A DNA stretch of 64,000 nt from assembly GCA_029851415.1 (NCBI GenBank), contig CM056741.1:147114522-147178521 (forward strand), given 5' to 3'. Source of the DNA: Eretmocerus hayati (lineage: Eukaryota; Arthropoda; Insecta; Hymenoptera; Aphelinidae). A program made the position numbers and the translations under genes. The notes under the pieces were generated by a model, which saw only the letters and a list, made by a program, of their open reading frames with translations, ran no database searches and was not told the origin of the DNA. Of this stretch, positions 1-12,838 are shown in pieces. The number at the start of each line of letters is the position of its first letter. The stretch's first letter is position 1.

Positions 1-72
1 TAGACCGCACTCAACCGGACAGAACTGTACTAGATCGAAACAAATCGAACTAGACCGAATTAGAACGAACTA

Positions 73-404
73 ACAAGGGGAGGACCAGACCTTTGGATCA
101 CCAATCTTGTCCAAAATTTTTTTCAGTTTTGTATTACCTAGAATATGAAGAATCCAGAGTAACTCCGTCAAATGGGCCTCCTGTTCAAAGTTACAGCCCA
201 TGACATTAACATTGTCCATATAGGCTCATGTTAAAAAGTGATATATATATAGATATACTGGCAACACTAACATTTTTGCTTGTAGCTCTGGACAGAAGGC
301 CCATTTGACGGAGTTACTCTGGATTCTTCATATTCTAGGTGACAAAAGACTGTAAAAAAATTTTGGAAAGGATTGGTGATCCAAAGGTCAGGTCCTCCCC
401 TTGT
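73..404. mobile_element. Foldback MITE-like element, ACAAGGGGAGG family
   Basis: The two ends are inverted copies of each other for about 110 bp (73-185 against 293-404), starting with ACAAGGGGAGG and ending CCTCCCCTTGT. Between them is a short AT-rich centre containing TAGATATACTGGCAACACT. Closely related ends and a closely related centre recur at 51382-51719 and 49904-51186, so this is a dispersed family and not a local accident. There is no coding capacity. I could not define a clear target duplication. The superfamily is unknown. Confidence 0.75.
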
Positions 405-3400
405 AAGTATAATGATTCTCGTGCGAAACGGGTAAGATGACTCTTATACGGTACTAGTGCGATGATTCTTGTACGATTCTGGTACGGCTTGATATGGTTC
501 TAGTACGGTACTAGAACCGTTTCAGACCGAATTTGACCGGATTAGAACAGACCTTTTATCCATCCACCCGACTACTCACCCACGTACTCTGATGGCCAAC
601 GTTATATCCGACCGAACTGGCCATCATGTCCAAGTGATGGCCATGATTGTCTCGAAAGTTTTTTTAATTGGTGTATTGTACTCGTTAGAGTCTCAAATTT
701 CAATCAATTCCATTTTGTTTGGTCAGAGAGTTGAGATGAACGTTTGGGCGCTATGAACAGGAAGAATTTCCTCCATACCCCACTCTCTTGTATCAAAATT
801 TCTCTTGAGTGTCGATATGTGTAGTAATGAAGACATTCGGAGTTAGAATGAAAAGAAAGTTGATTTTCGTAGGATTCGAGGGGTACCCAGAGACTGTTTT
901 GAGAATTACCTGAAAATTCAACTAATTCATGCAGAAACTTGTGAACTGATTTCGTGCAATTGCTGCTAAGGCGAAAAAATTCAAACTTTGTGGACTTGTT
1001 ATTTGAGCATTCCGTAGTCTCTCCTCCTCTTATCCCACTGACATTCCGCAACCGAAGACGAATTGTTCATAACCTAAAATTACCATTCGGATTGAACCTC
1101 TTTGAATTTGAATTTCCTCCATAAAAATCTTGCAGCTCCAAAATACAAGTCGCATTGATACATAATTTTGGATATCGCAGATCATGTTGAATACGAGACG
1201 TTGCATGAGAGATACCGATTTCAGTTAGAAAAACGATGCATAATGAAAAGCGCAAAAGGTATGCTACAGTTGACATATTTAGACAGTGCCGAGGCAAAAT
1301 CTCGAGCGAATCGGTGATAACCAGACTGAACTATTCATGGCCTCCGAAGTACGAGACAATTTATTACGATCTCCGAGTGTTTTTGAGTAAAATGTAGAGA
1401 TAATTTTGAAAAATTAAATTATAGTGGAACAACTCATCCTGATGAGAGCTTCAGTTAATCTATTATCAATATAGTGTAGGCTTTTTATGGAAATGAAAGA
1501 ATGCCATGTAAAGAGAATTAACTTTTGATCATAAATCAATCCAAAATCTACTTGAGCCCTCGTTCCAAAAGTTCAGAAATAATGAAAGGCCAAGGAACTT
1601 CCACCATGAGTTTGAAAACAATGTTTTGTCTCAATGTCAAAACGAGGTGTTCGAATTCCAATTAAGAAAATGAGTCATCCTCATTAGACTATTGCTGTTA
1701 GCGGGTACATCGCTGACACGAAGCTCCCGTGATAACGAAGCTCGCTTCTTTTATAATGCACTCTTGGTTCCCGCGATGCTGCAGCTTTGCGCCACCGGAG
1801 CGCATTTCCTACATTCACAACTCGAAGCCGCAGTTGGCTGTCATCTTCCTGACCCGACTTTGGTGCACTGCGATACACCAATGTTACGGCTTACTCGAGC
1901 TGAACGAGACGAGACACGAGCTATACGTATCCATATATATCTATATATAATTGCCAGTGTCAGTGTAATGTAGCTCATCGGACTCGAGCTTTCTCGCGTT
2001 CATCCGAGACTCGAACTAATACTTCGAAGGTGTCCTTTGCACTCTCGAGTTTCACGTGAGAGGATAGGCCAACTGACTTCTCTTCATCTATATCCCAGGA
2101 TTTTCGCATTCACCTATCGACTTGTGCCAAGTATTTGGGATGGCATGGTTGGCGAGCTATGCGAAATTTTACACCAAGATACCGACTTTGAAAGCTTTTT
2201 TTATCGAGCGTCAATCACCAAGACTGAGACAGCGAGATCAAAGACGAAATTGTGTCGACTTCTTCGAACTTTTAAAACAGTTCGTGTGCTGACCACTTGG
2301 TCACAATTTTTTTAGCTATTCATCAATTCGATGAGATGAACTAGAGTTAAATTTGAAAAACTGAAGAGAAAATACTTGGAACGTTTTGAATATCAAGAGT
2401 TGGGCGAGATCAACTAGACAAGATGTGGTAAACACGAAGCTATATACATCGAACTGCCCGGAAAGCCGATGGGGAAGTTTTGCTTGGCATATCGGATTCA
2501 TTCGCGATAACGAGGAAAGTTTATCTGTCCCGTCGAGGCTAGTGTAACGAGACGCATTGACAGTCTCGAGAATGAGCTCTCAGCCGACTCGAGAAGAAAA
2601 AGAAAATTGTACTGAAAAATTCTTGACAAGTTTCATTCGCTGCGGGATCCATTATTTCTTTTGAAGTAAAAAGGTGGAATTGATACACAAGTTTGTGGAC
2701 AATATTCCCAAGGGAGATTATACCTCACCGAGCGTTGAAAACAACTTCTGCACTACGCTTGCTGCGACTTTTATTGAATTTTTCTCATTTGTCGAAGGCT
2801 TCCACGCCATCGATAAAAATCGTTCGTGATTGTCTTTGAGTGCACACAGATGCCGTCGTCGATATTATCTCGATAGCTACGCCACCGCGCAAAGTGTCAA
2901 GTGTGCAGTGGTACTCGAATCTGATCGTGCGGAATCAGAAAACAAATAAATAAAAGGACGATAGATCGGTAGTTGGTTTTCGAGGCCTCGAATCGCAATT
3001 CACGTCACGAGCCATCATCGTCGTCATCATTGCCATCGCAACGCCCGCGCCGCCGGTCAGTATAAATTCACGAGCGCGTTCGCTACGAGGTCAATTGGAA
3101 TATTTAGGCACAACTCATAGTATTATAGAATACCTATAGAGAATAATAGACCATCATCACGATGAACTGAACGCACTCAAACGTAACCTCGGACGGTTTA
3201 AAAAATTCCACGAAGCTTATTAGTGAGTGCGGGTACCACGGAAGTGGTCACACAAAAGCTTGCTGTCGAACCGATCGCCATCACCGACGTGTCTCTCGTG
3301 ATGTACGCATCGTCCGGAATTAATTATTGTCACCCATCAGTCTATCTACGTTTCACGCAATTGACCATCAGTGAATAAAATGGCATCACCACGATTGACT

Positions 3401-3431
3401 CTAGCTAATTTTAAGTATCACTCAATCTCAC
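405..3431. other. Non-coding stretch, no gene recognised
   Basis: Only short, low-quality reading frames are present. If the exon at 3432-3772 is real, this is its downstream intron. At 3061 there is a TATAAA box on the + strand followed 30 bp later by TCAATT, a spacing compatible with a TATA/initiator core promoter, in a locally GC-rich stretch (3040-3100). No convincing coding exon follows: the ATG at 3379 opens only about 37 codons. I regard that promoter as a weak suggestion. Confidence 0.4.
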
Positions 3432-3772
3432 CTTTCAAGCTCCTCGGTGTACTCAACTTTATCCCTGATACTGCTGGACAGGCTAAAAGCTGACTTTTTC
3501 CTCTGCAAATGATGTCTTGCATCCAGATGATCCAGATGATTAATTCTAGCACCGAAAGAATTGATATGGTGCAAATTTTCCGATGAACTGTGAGGTGGAT
3601 GTAACGATAATAGAGATTTTCTTCGGGCCGGTGACTGCTGACCCGATCTGGGTGCCTCAAAGCCCAAATTATCCTGGCCACCAACACCTCCGCCACCAAT
3701 TGGTGTGGCATCGCACGTTATTGATATTCGCCTATGTTTACCCTCGTCCATACTTGCTAATGCCGGTACCAT
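3432..3772 (-). CDS. Candidate coding exon, product not recognised
   Basis: Read on the - strand from the ATG at 3772 (or an in-frame ATG seven codons on), this frame gives about 113 residues with the texture of a real N-terminal cytoplasmic region. It is rich in Ser, Gly, His and Arg, with basophilic phosphorylation-like motifs (RRIS, RRKSLL, RKKSAFS) and a glycine run (IGGGGVGG). It ends in the acidic stretch VEYTEELE. The frame then runs straight into AG|GTGAGA at 3432/3431, an excellent 5' splice site, and a stop follows one codon later. Upstream on the same strand is a GC-rich stretch (3820-3870) that could be 5' UTR. The next exons would lie to the left, probably outside the window. I do not recognise the family. 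Frame, codon texture and donor together are the only support. Confidence 0.5.
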
Positions 3773-4825
3773 CGGTTGTTACACACTTTTATTTTATGTA
3801 ATTTAAGGAATTGAAGAGCGCGCTCGAAGCCTCTCGGAGGCCGCGCGACGATTCGGACGCGCTCTAGCCCATTACTGACTTATTGTGACCGACAGCCAAA
3901 CGATTTCAACCGATCGCGAATCCTGTATACCACCAATGTGTTATGTATATATAACGATGGCAGCTCTCTCGAGACAACTGGATGAGCTCGATTTGTGTAT
4001 GTAGCAGGTGGGGGATATATGTGAGACAGACTATAACTCGAGGGTGACGATTGGTAATATGTGCGAGGATACGCATGTGCGCCGGCGATGATCCCTACTC
4101 CGAAAGACGATTTTTGCGTGAGCCATTGTGTATACACAGTTAAGAATATATACAGCGATATCGGTACTCGCGGATATCCTCGTGACTATCGCGCGCAAGC
4201 AATCAAGCGAGTTCCGCGTGAAATGGACGGGGTAATATCTAGTGTATGCTGTACCGGCGTGACCGACCACACGAGATCCACGTGACTCTTTGCGGTATTT
4301 ACTTATAAAATAACAATTTGACTCTGCAACCTAGAATGATGGATCAGTCTATTTCATAGCTCGATCAAGTGGCGAGAATCGTTCGATGACCCAGAGTAAA
4401 GAAGGCATTTTTAACCTCTGTACGCCAAATTTCGAGAGGACTGCGTCAACTTGGCTCTTGAGCAAGAAGTTTGGCTGACCGAAAGAGCTGTAGAACACCA
4501 GATGGATACAGCATCTTGGAAATCTTGAAGCCTTGTTTGAATGCGGCAATCCTGTGTGAAAATGGGGAAAACAAAGCAAATTCAACAACGTGATATTCTA
4601 GACAAAATACCCGAAAGGATCCGATGGAAGAAACGCCAAGGGCGTGCAGATTGACTCATAGAAACGTACTCAAAAAACGGTGCAGAAAGACATTTGCGGA
4701 ATGCTTTCTCGTATTTTCATTCATTGGTATTCTATACCGACTTGAATTTGAACTCAATTTTTTCCATAAATTTTCATTATCGAATGGAATTTTTGAGCTC
4801 AAAAGAAGAGTCATCGATCACACAA
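3773..4825. other. Non-coding stretch; possible 5' flank of the - strand exon
   Basis: No convincing gene is seen. The part next to the exon (3810-3870) is GC-rich with several CpG dinucleotides (GCGCGCTC, GGCCGCGCGACG), as expected for a 5' UTR or promoter. The remainder is ordinary mixed sequence with short overlapping frames on both strands. Confidence 0.35.
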
Positions 4826-4980
4826 TTAACACGTTCACTGCGACGGCAAAAAACGCATTCGGGTTCTGTGTGCGATGGTCCCCACCGGTGGGGACCATTT
4901 AATGGGATTTTGATCACCGCCGCACACAGAGTTGGGCGCGTGAGCCCCACTGGTGGGGCCCATCGCAATGAAGGTTTTAA
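4826..4980. mobile_element. piggyBac-like TTAA MITE, 147 bp
   Basis: The element is bounded by TTAA at 4826-4829 and 4977-4980. It opens with CACGTTCACTGCGACGG and closes with the related inverted end CCATCGCAATGAAGGTT. It contains two GC-rich palindromes, CCCCACCGGTGGGG (about 4880) and CCCCACTGGTGGGG (about 4947). The same TTAA end and the same palindrome occur at 24914-25161 and in degraded form elsewhere. TTAA duplication is the hallmark of piggyBac transposition; assignment beyond that is inference. The overlapping 140-codon frame at 4694-5116 is therefore not a gene. Confidence 0.75.
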
Positions 4981-5889
4981 AATCCCATCAAAAATATTTT
5001 CCAAATCATTTTTAGCGAAAAATTCATCATATCTATTCACGGATGAGAAACACCTTACTCATCACAATTACTATAATGCATGGGTTTTAACTTATAAATC
5101 CAGATTCTATCATTAAATGTTTTATCCGGATAACCTGGGACGCTAAAGCGATGGTAGAGGAATTATTTAGAGGTTTTGTTGAAGTATGGATTTTGATTTT
5201 GATAATTGGGAAGGCAATATCAATTTATGTGACTGCAAATGTGTTGAGACAATCGCTGATCAATCAGACACAATCTTTAGGAATTTCATAAATATTTCTC
5301 GAAACGTTCTTCAAATACAAACTGCAAAGCACGATTTAGTAGTGAGAGAAAATTGAAATTCATGTATAGAACACCCTGTGTCGAAATTGATCGGCGAATA
5401 ATTTTTAAGAATGACTGGGCTCATCGCACAAGGAAGTTTAACAATGACTCAAAATTTCAAAGGGAACCATCGACATTGAACTTGCAAATGTTTGAAAAAT
5501 TTTTTTTGGGGGGGGGGTCGGACATTTTAATTAAAATTATGTATAAACCAATCTCTTTGGAATGACCAAGGAATATTTAAAAATGATGCAGGAAAAATTT
5601 ATGGGTTGAATTTTGGATGCTAAAGCGTTTGGACCCACATAGTGTGGGAATGATGCTTAATTGTCTGTAATCAGTTCAACGTAGGAGAGGGGTTATTGAG
5701 ACTGTGGAGCTATCAATAGACTGGGCCTATCACTGATCGGTTCAACACAAATCCTGGAAGTTCCATGGAGAATGGTCGGAGGGTTCAGGAGAATTTGACA
5801 GAAAAAGGAAAGACAACATACAGACTCACACACATATGGATATTCACAGGGTGTACACTCATAGAGATAGTTGGTCCTATCTCTATGTG
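4981..5889. other. Non-coding stretch with a G10 run
   Basis: No gene is supported. A run of ten G preceded by eight T lies at about 5500-5517. The remainder is AT-rich mixed sequence. Confidence 0.4.
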
Positions 5890-5891
5890 TA

Positions 5892-6650
5892 CACTACCGC
5901 TCATAAATTCGTGAACGGTGAACGCTCGTTCAGCCTCAGTTTGAGAAGCGATATCTCAGACTCTATGCATCGTAGGACAATTCTGAATAAAACATCTTTA
6001 AGAGCAGAAAAAATTCTAACTTTTCAGTGGTTTCAATGATCTCTATCGATTATCTCGAAGGTACTGGATGCTGGTCAAAAGTTAGAAATCTACGAAAATT
6101 TTCATTGATACACCTGCAGTTTTGCTGCAAATCAAGATATGGCAATTCTGCAAACAGCATCTTGTAGAGCAGAAAGAATGATTATTTTCCACGTTCCACG
6201 TGCGAGAACGTACGAACTGTCAAAACATACCAAATGATGGTTTTTGCCGTTTTCCATGCTAATTCCGGTGAAAAACTATCATTTCGGGTGTTTTGATAGC
6301 TGGTACGTTTTCGCACGTGGAACGTGAAAAATAATCAAAAGATAGCCACACATAGCATTTTTTCTGCTCTACAAGATGCTGTTTGCAGAATTGCCGTATC
6401 TTGATTTGCAGCAAAACTGCAGGTGTATCAATGAAAGTGAAAATTTTCGTAGAAATCTAACTTTTGACCAGCATCCAGTACCTTCGAGATAATCGATAGA
6501 GATCATTGAAACCACTAAAGAGTAAGCATTTTTTCTGCTTTTTGAGATGCTTATTTCAGAATTGTCTTACGATGCATAGAGTCTGAGATAACGCTTCTCA
6601 AACTGAGGCTGAACGAGCGTTCACCGTTTACAAATTTATGAGCGGTAGTG
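5892..6650. mobile_element. Foldback element, near-complete hairpin with TA flanks
   Basis: Almost the whole 759 bp is an inverted repeat. The left arm (5892 to about 6240) and right arm (about 6290 to 6650) are nearly identical in reverse complement, leaving a tip of about 60 bp around 6240-6290. The ends read CACTACCGCTCATAAATT and its complement and sit between TA dinucleotides, as for Tc1/mariner-type elements. There is no transposase. The arms contain the shared block TCGATTATCTCGAAGGTACT. The high arm identity suggests a young insertion or ongoing arm conversion. Confidence 0.8.
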
Positions 6651-6703
6651 TAGTTAAAAATAATTTACATACAACCTTGTACATTGTAGAGGGAATTATT
6701 TGA

Positions 6704-7900
6704 GGGGGGGGGGGGTAGGGATATTATTTGAGAAGTTCTGGCGAGCATCATAAGATAGATCAAGTTTCATTTGCGCAGGGTCTAAACTAAGGTCTCAAAG
6801 GTGAGAAATTCGGAGAAAATTTATGCAAAAATTTCCGCACCAATACAATACTTTCTCTCTGAGAAAGCAACATAGTGCATTTCGATACGAGGTTGTAAAA
6901 AATTTTTTTCGAGTCCGAGTAATGGGTTCCTGGCCCGAGCCGTAGGTGAGGGTCGGAATAATGACGAGGATGCGTAAAATAAGTTTTACACCCATGTATC
7001 GAATACTATTTTTCATCATTCTAACCTAAAAAGGCCGCATTCAAATGCGGTTTTAGGGTTCTCATGATGAAAAATCATTATTTCTCTGTGCTCGCAGGCC
7101 CATTTCGGGCGCGGAGGACTTATTTTGCTTGGCTTCGCTCGGGAAATAAACTGTCCTAGTGCCCGAACTGGGCGTACGCGCCCAGGGCAATAATGTACTA
7201 TTTTCACAAACTGTGAGAGAAAGTGGAAAATCGGTGCAATAAAGTTACTGTCTCGCGCAGTGTGTCAAAATAGTGCATTACGATACAGAGGTGTGAAAGT
7301 TGGATTTGCATCACGTGTGACTTTTTCCGTGTCGAGCTGGAGGCGAAGGTCGGAATTCTCGTCGGAAGTGTCACAAGAATGCGCATTATAAATTCTCCGT
7401 CCGCAAATTGTATGCTTTTTCTGACAAACTGTGGATGGGAAAATGAAGTTCGCGCGAAAAGGACATTTTCACGCACAGGGCGTCAAAAATACTACATTCT
7501 GCACCGAGTTGATGGAGTTGTAATTCGCTTTTGAGCAATTGATTTTTGGCGGAGTTGTAATTCGCTTTTGAGCAATTGATTTTTGGCCTGAGCCGCAGGG
7601 AAAGGTGAAAATAATCGGTCGGAAGCGAGGAATCTCGTGAACGAAGTGCAAATACTACTTTTTGCGATTTTGTAAGCATCCAAACATCAGAAGTTGGCTT
7701 GAAAATTGGATGCTGTGTTAGACATCCAAATTTTTCAAATAACCACGTGAATAGGCCAAAAAATTGAAGAAGATGACTCAAGGAATATTTCGTGGTCAGG
7801 TTCCAGTACAAAAGTACGGGACCTCTAATATTTTCAAATATAATTCGGTAAAAGAAGTCGGCTGAGGGAAAGGACCTCATTCAAACTATTGAATGACAAT
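6704..7900. repeat. Block of diverged repeats with GAGCCG-type motif
   Basis: Three diverged copies of a roughly 200-300 bp unit can be followed by recurring landmarks. Each has a phrase like ATAGTGCATTACGATAC (6871, 7272, and a weaker copy near 7487). Each is followed by a GAG(C/T)CG(T/C)AGG(T/C)GA(A/G)GG-type stretch (6935, 7333, 7579) and then a GGAAT or GGTCGGAA stretch. A related motif occurs in the GC-rich insert at 23996-24357. A G12 run lies at 6704-6715. Long frames here, including one of 164 codons at 7386-7880 on the - strand, run across repeat copies and look accidental. Confidence 0.5.
7514..7587. repeat. Exact tandem duplication of a 37-bp unit
   Basis: The 37-bp unit beginning GGAGTTGTAATTCGCTTTTG and ending GATTTTTGGC occurs twice back to back (7514-7550 and 7551-7587) without a mismatch. 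It is a recent local duplication within the older repeat block. Confidence 0.9.
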
Positions 7901-10900
7901 ATAGAGTCCAGCTTTGTTTACTTTTGTGGTAACTCTTTTCAATCACCCTCGTATCTTTGTGATGTTGCAGATACTCTTGTAATTTTTAACAAAATATCGA
8001 AATGACATCAAGAATTTGAGATCGAAAATGAAGAGACATTCGCGTTTTAGATCTCAAGAGGGTTAAAATGCTCTTCGTTTTGGGATTCTACAAGTAAAAG
8101 AAACTTCAACCCTTCGATAAGAACCATGTTCCTCGGAATAAAGCTCTTAACAAAATAAGTATAATCTTCACCGATGTATTGCAAACAGCAGAAACACTCC
8201 TCGAAGGAGGACTGACAGTGAATACACGGCCTCGCACCTATCTACGAAAGTATTCATAACGAGAACTGCAATTTTCTTCAATTATATACTCATTAAGATA
8301 AGAATATTTTTAAGTCTCGCTCCAACAAATCATGCAAATCAATCGTGAAACTGGAGTAAAGGATCTTTTCTCGATAAATCATTTCTGAACAACATTCGAG
8401 GAACGAATAATACGAGAACTGAAACAAGGACTACGAAGCAGTATAATAACATAATCAATTGAAACAGTGTTGTCTCCTCGACCAGGCACTTAAAATTGTC
8501 GAGATATCAAAACAGCTGTCACCCATCAGCTGACTTGAAAGTCGAGAAACACTGAGCCGAGTAGAATCTTACGCTGATAGTCTTCCTTCAAAAAGAGACT
8601 CTCGAGGGTGAAAACACTCATTAGTGAAAAATCTCGGTGAGCATGTCTGAATCCTGAGCCAAACTTTTCACGCGATGAAAAAAACTAGAGCGCAAAAATC
8701 AAGCAAAGAGCCATTGCCAAGTAGATGTACTCCTCGCGAGTCTCATCCCTCGGTGATAATGACCACGGCAAAGATTTGCTCTCTCACTATTTTGGCATGT
8801 ATTTCCATGTGTAAAGGCTACCATCTCGTTTACTTTTGCGAGACTTGCGTAACGTAAGCGCGTCAGTTGGCCTCAGAGCTTGCGCGATTTGCGATGCGCG
8901 CAGCACACCTTCGTCAAGTGTACAATTATATGGCCAATAGTCAGACGGTCGAACGACGGAACTCATTGAGCTGATGACCGCGACGATTGCGAGCAGATTT
9001 TCCCGAGCGTGGCAAATAATGACAGCTGCTGCTGTGTGATTGACGACATATGTGCAAATTGCATCCGAATACAAACAGTTGTTTCCTATATAGGGAATGC
9101 TGGAATCGCTTCCGATAATGAGTCCCAATTCATGTCTAGGTCAACTATTATACTTCCGCGATGATTTTATGATCGGTTGTTAGTGGTTGAGATCAAATTT
9201 AGTCAATGTAATGATTTCTCACAACTTGATCGTAATTTGAAGAATGAGAAGCGCAGAGTGAATACGGGGTTAAAATATCTTCTGAGCATCCGTTGATGCA
9301 GAAGACTTTCAGGGAAAAAGAGCTCTGGTGTCGTCTTTTGAATGAAATTTTCAGAGTTGTTTCTCCGCTCAACGAGGCAGAAAATTGCTAGTGGCTCAAA
9401 GGGCGAAAGAAGAAACAATAAAGACGAGAGCAAGCAAAGCAGATTTAATAATGTTGCTGCAACGTGAAGATGATATCCGAGATAATGTAAGCGCGTTACA
9501 TTCCTTGCTGGAGTGGAAGAAATTCAAATTTAATTTCAGCACAATTTTTAGATAGCTCCGACCATTTTTTGCCTACTTTTCGTTTACCTGTCGATCCACA
9601 GTAATTAAATTTGAGTACACCTCCACAAGTAGATTGAGTTTCAGTGGGGGGGGGGGGTGGGAATTTCATTACGGTTATGAACTGCGATTCATGGACTCTC
9701 GTGTTTTGGCGAACTCGTCCGTGTGGGGCTGAAGTTTTTTTGGCTCATTGTTTGTACCAATGGTGAAGTAAATCACCATGACTGGTTAACATGACTGGTT
9801 ATAATGGTTTGAAGAAGTATGGATTGGCTTTCCAGGTTGAAGAAAAATTAAAGGATTGTGAGCCCCGCCGATGCTACCCATCCCAGTGAAGATGTTGAGT
9901 GAAACAACGTATTTATCATCAACTGAGAAGGGACTTCTGAAGTAATATTGGTTTTACAGTAAGATGATCTTTTCCCATAGTATAATATGTAGGAGCTGGG
10001 ATTTTGATCGAACATTGATCTCTGGTCTTCAATATGATCAAACATTTTTATACCATTGCCTCATGAGTACATAACAGAAAGTCTACACTTCAAGTATAAT
10101 AGCTCTGGAACTGCCGATCGAATTGTATTAGCAACTCGACTACCAAAAGTGATTAACGTTTTATCACCCAATTTACGAATGAAATATCTTAGATGTACAA
10201 TGCGCTCACATTTACAGCAAAGTGAAGACATTCTTTCCTACTTTCAGGATTATCTTACCATTTCATTGTGAAATTATACTGCTGAGCTGGACAGAATCTG
10301 TGCAGTCACGTTAAAAGAATTGTCCCGGAGGTTTTCTTGTCATACGCAATCCATAATACCACCTCGATAGAATTGGAACGAGCTCGTCATGTGATATTTA
10401 TGAGTAATTTTTTTAGTATGAAAAGGTTTTTGCTGGATAATCAGGGATTTTTCTGTTACTATGGGTATATGTCGTATCTGATGATAGAAGATGGAAAACA
10501 CAGTTTTAGGCCTCGATAGCTATGCTTGCGAGTTTGGCGCGCTATTTATATTTGATAAATCCCTAAAAATTCAACTTTTCAATTTTTTGATCGATTCCTC
10601 GCCAGTATGAGATCCGATGAAAAAATGATCGAAAATGCTTATCTCGAGGTAAAAGAGCTGAATTTTACGAACAAAGTCTTTCAAGGCCAGAGTTACAAAA
10701 TTAGTAAAAAAAGATGAAAATGCCGTTTTCAAAAATGCAGTGCATGTCTTGCGATTTTGAAAAGGTTCTGATCTCTAGGTGCAAAACGGTGGTCAGAATC
10801 AGTTCCTACGTCCAAAAATATACAAAAAGCCATTGTCCCGCGAATGCACCATTTCTGACCCAAGGTTTTGTAATTTGTTGGGATAAGTCTCTCTCCCAGA

Positions 10901-11133
10901 ACACGTTCTCTAGCACTGTTTTTACCCGTCCTGCTTCTAATAAAGCCGTAATTATGGAGAGGCCAATCCCATCAGGGCACCGATGTGCTCGAAACGGATT
11001 TTGACATTTGAGATACTGTGATCAAAAGTTCCTACGAAGCTAAAAAGCGACAACATACTGGTGTACAAATAATTAGCTTGAAAACCACGCATTTTGGAGG
11101 AGCTGGAAAGCTTATTTTTACATCACGATGGTA
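7901..11133. other. Non-coding stretch, no gene recognised
   Basis: No frame here resembles a known protein. A + strand frame at 8675-8857 contains a hydrophobic stretch ending at a GTAAGC, but the support is too thin to call. At about 9715-9780 a fragment (TGGCTCATTGTTTG, then GTAAATCACCA) matches the interior of the piggyBac-like element at 24914-25161. A G12 run lies at 9646-9657. Confidence 0.4.
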
Positions 11134-11430
11134 GCCCGCGTAGAAATTAGAAATATTAATGACATATCACCGAGCTATCGTAAGTTCACATTTCATGAAG
11201 ACTTTAACCAGTTGGTTGAGCGGAAGATCTCCTGACTGGTTGGATAAAGAACTTAATTATCTGATAGCAATATCAACCAAGTAGTTGAAAAACTCAGTAA
11301 TTTTTCAATTAAACTGGTTAAATTTTCAACCTAATGGTTGAATTGGCTTTTAACCGGCCGTTTGGATTTTTCATTCAACTAACTGGATGAAATTTCGGGA
11401 AATTTTTTATAGTGTATATTTACCGCGAAA
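11134..11430. mobile_element. Degraded mobile-element remnants (GGTTGA-rich)
   Basis: The left part begins CCCGCGTAGAAATTAGAAA, matching the terminal repeat of the element at 55054-56336. The stretch 11205-11395 is full of AACCAGTTGGTTGA-like words in both orientations, as in the element at 39761-40624. A phrase ending ATAGTGTA at about 11409 resembles a Tc1/mariner-type end with a TA flank. It is probably one or two fused, decayed elements. Confidence 0.4.
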
Positions 11431-12340
11431 TTGGTATACATTTGAACTTTCAAAATTTTTTATCATTGTTCACTACGTGTACGTTCATTTGATATTCTCA
11501 ATCATTCATTTTCTTTTGTGAATTCTATTAGTTCTATCACAATAAAGTTATCTAGATCATGAATCTTATGAGGAAAACAGCGAATATTTTATATTGCAAT
11601 GGATTATATTTTAAGTAACTAACGCAATAAGAACAAGAAAATATTAAAAAGAATAATATTAATGAGAAACATTAGTGCGAATGTTTATTTTTTCAGAATC
11701 CTCATACATGATAGATGCAACGAGATTTACGAAGATGGACCATTATTATCGACGTTGCCGATCATAGAAGTTGATTCCGGAAAAATGAATGAGTTCTAGA
11801 ATTTTTATATAAAATTTTTGAAAATCCCCAATAAAAATAACGAAAGATTCCCTCCTTTCCCATCCTATTTTCTGATCTCATTGTTATAATATTTTATCAA
11901 TGTATACAATTTATTGTATTGAATGATTGAGATCAAGAAGCAAGCAGATAAGATTAGGAACAATCTCAGCAATTATGGAGACCCAAGGTTAGTGAAAATT
12001 CAGTTACCATCCCCGGTATCCTTGTCATCGTTCCAGTTGAGAAGAAAAAAATAGAAATTCTCGCGATGACGGAAGAATCCCCCTTGTATCCTATGAATCT
12101 TTTCGACGCCCCATCGATTAGTATATAAGCATGTTTTTTTCACATGATAGTTTAATCAATATGTCACCACGAAGAATTTCTAATTTTTTTCACTAATCAT
12201 AATGCGTAATATTATCTGTAATGTTGATCGGTCAATAATATTTGCTCATATTTTCTTTCAAAACAATGTATTCCTCAACATACATTACAGAAAATCGATT
12301 CTCAGCCACTACAATTCTTATATTTTTTGAAATACTACAT

Positions 12341-12560
12341 TAACAACATTGCACACTGACACTACTTCTCAAGATTAAATTGTTAGATTCCTCTGATCTG
12401 AACATTGTCCCTTGGTCCGTTTAGGATAACCAATACGAATAAGGTTCATTTGACCATGAGTCTTTCAGTCACTGTGACGTGAAGTTACACCTACACATAA
12501 GACATTTCTCAATACTCATATACTATCATCATGATACACTCATCAACATTCATTGAGGAT
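12341..12560. repeat. Dispersed repeat, copy 1 of 3
   Basis: The segment begins ACATTGCACACTGACACTAC, and copies with few differences occur at 13123-13345 and 16180-16345. It is followed by CTTTCAGTCACTGTGACGTG in each copy. It is not coding on either strand. The three copies show that 12.3-16.4 kb is built from a locally duplicated unit that later received mobile-element insertions. Confidence 0.75.
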
Positions 12561-12838
12561 TGAAAAATTCATCTATCATGAGCATTTCAGTTTTCATCTT
12601 AAATTCATTATATACACATTAAGAAAAGTGAAGAAGTGTGAAGAATATAAGAAATTCTTTGAAAAAGCTTCAACAATCAGTATATAAGTATTTTTTCATT
12701 TCTCTTCATCGAAATATTCAAAATGTATATCTCTATCTTATAAATACATATGATATATGTAGTAGAACGTAAGTATATATATACATGAAAATTATGTGGA
12801 CTTTTGAATGTGTAACAAGGTATAATAAAGAATATTTT

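Noticed and set aside
3061..3500. + strand TATA/initiator pair followed by an ATG at 3379
   Set aside because: The frame stops after about 37 codons and overlaps the better supported - strand exon.
4694..5116. 140-codon + strand frame
   Set aside because: It spans a TTAA-flanked element with GC palindromes and has no protein-like motif.
7386..7880. 164-codon - strand frame
   Set aside because: It runs through an exact 37-bp tandem duplication and diverged repeats; open by chance.
8675..8847. Short + strand frame with a hydrophobic stretch ending near a GTAAGC
   Set aside because: It could be a signal-peptide exon, but the stretch is short, has no homology I recognise and no promoter context.
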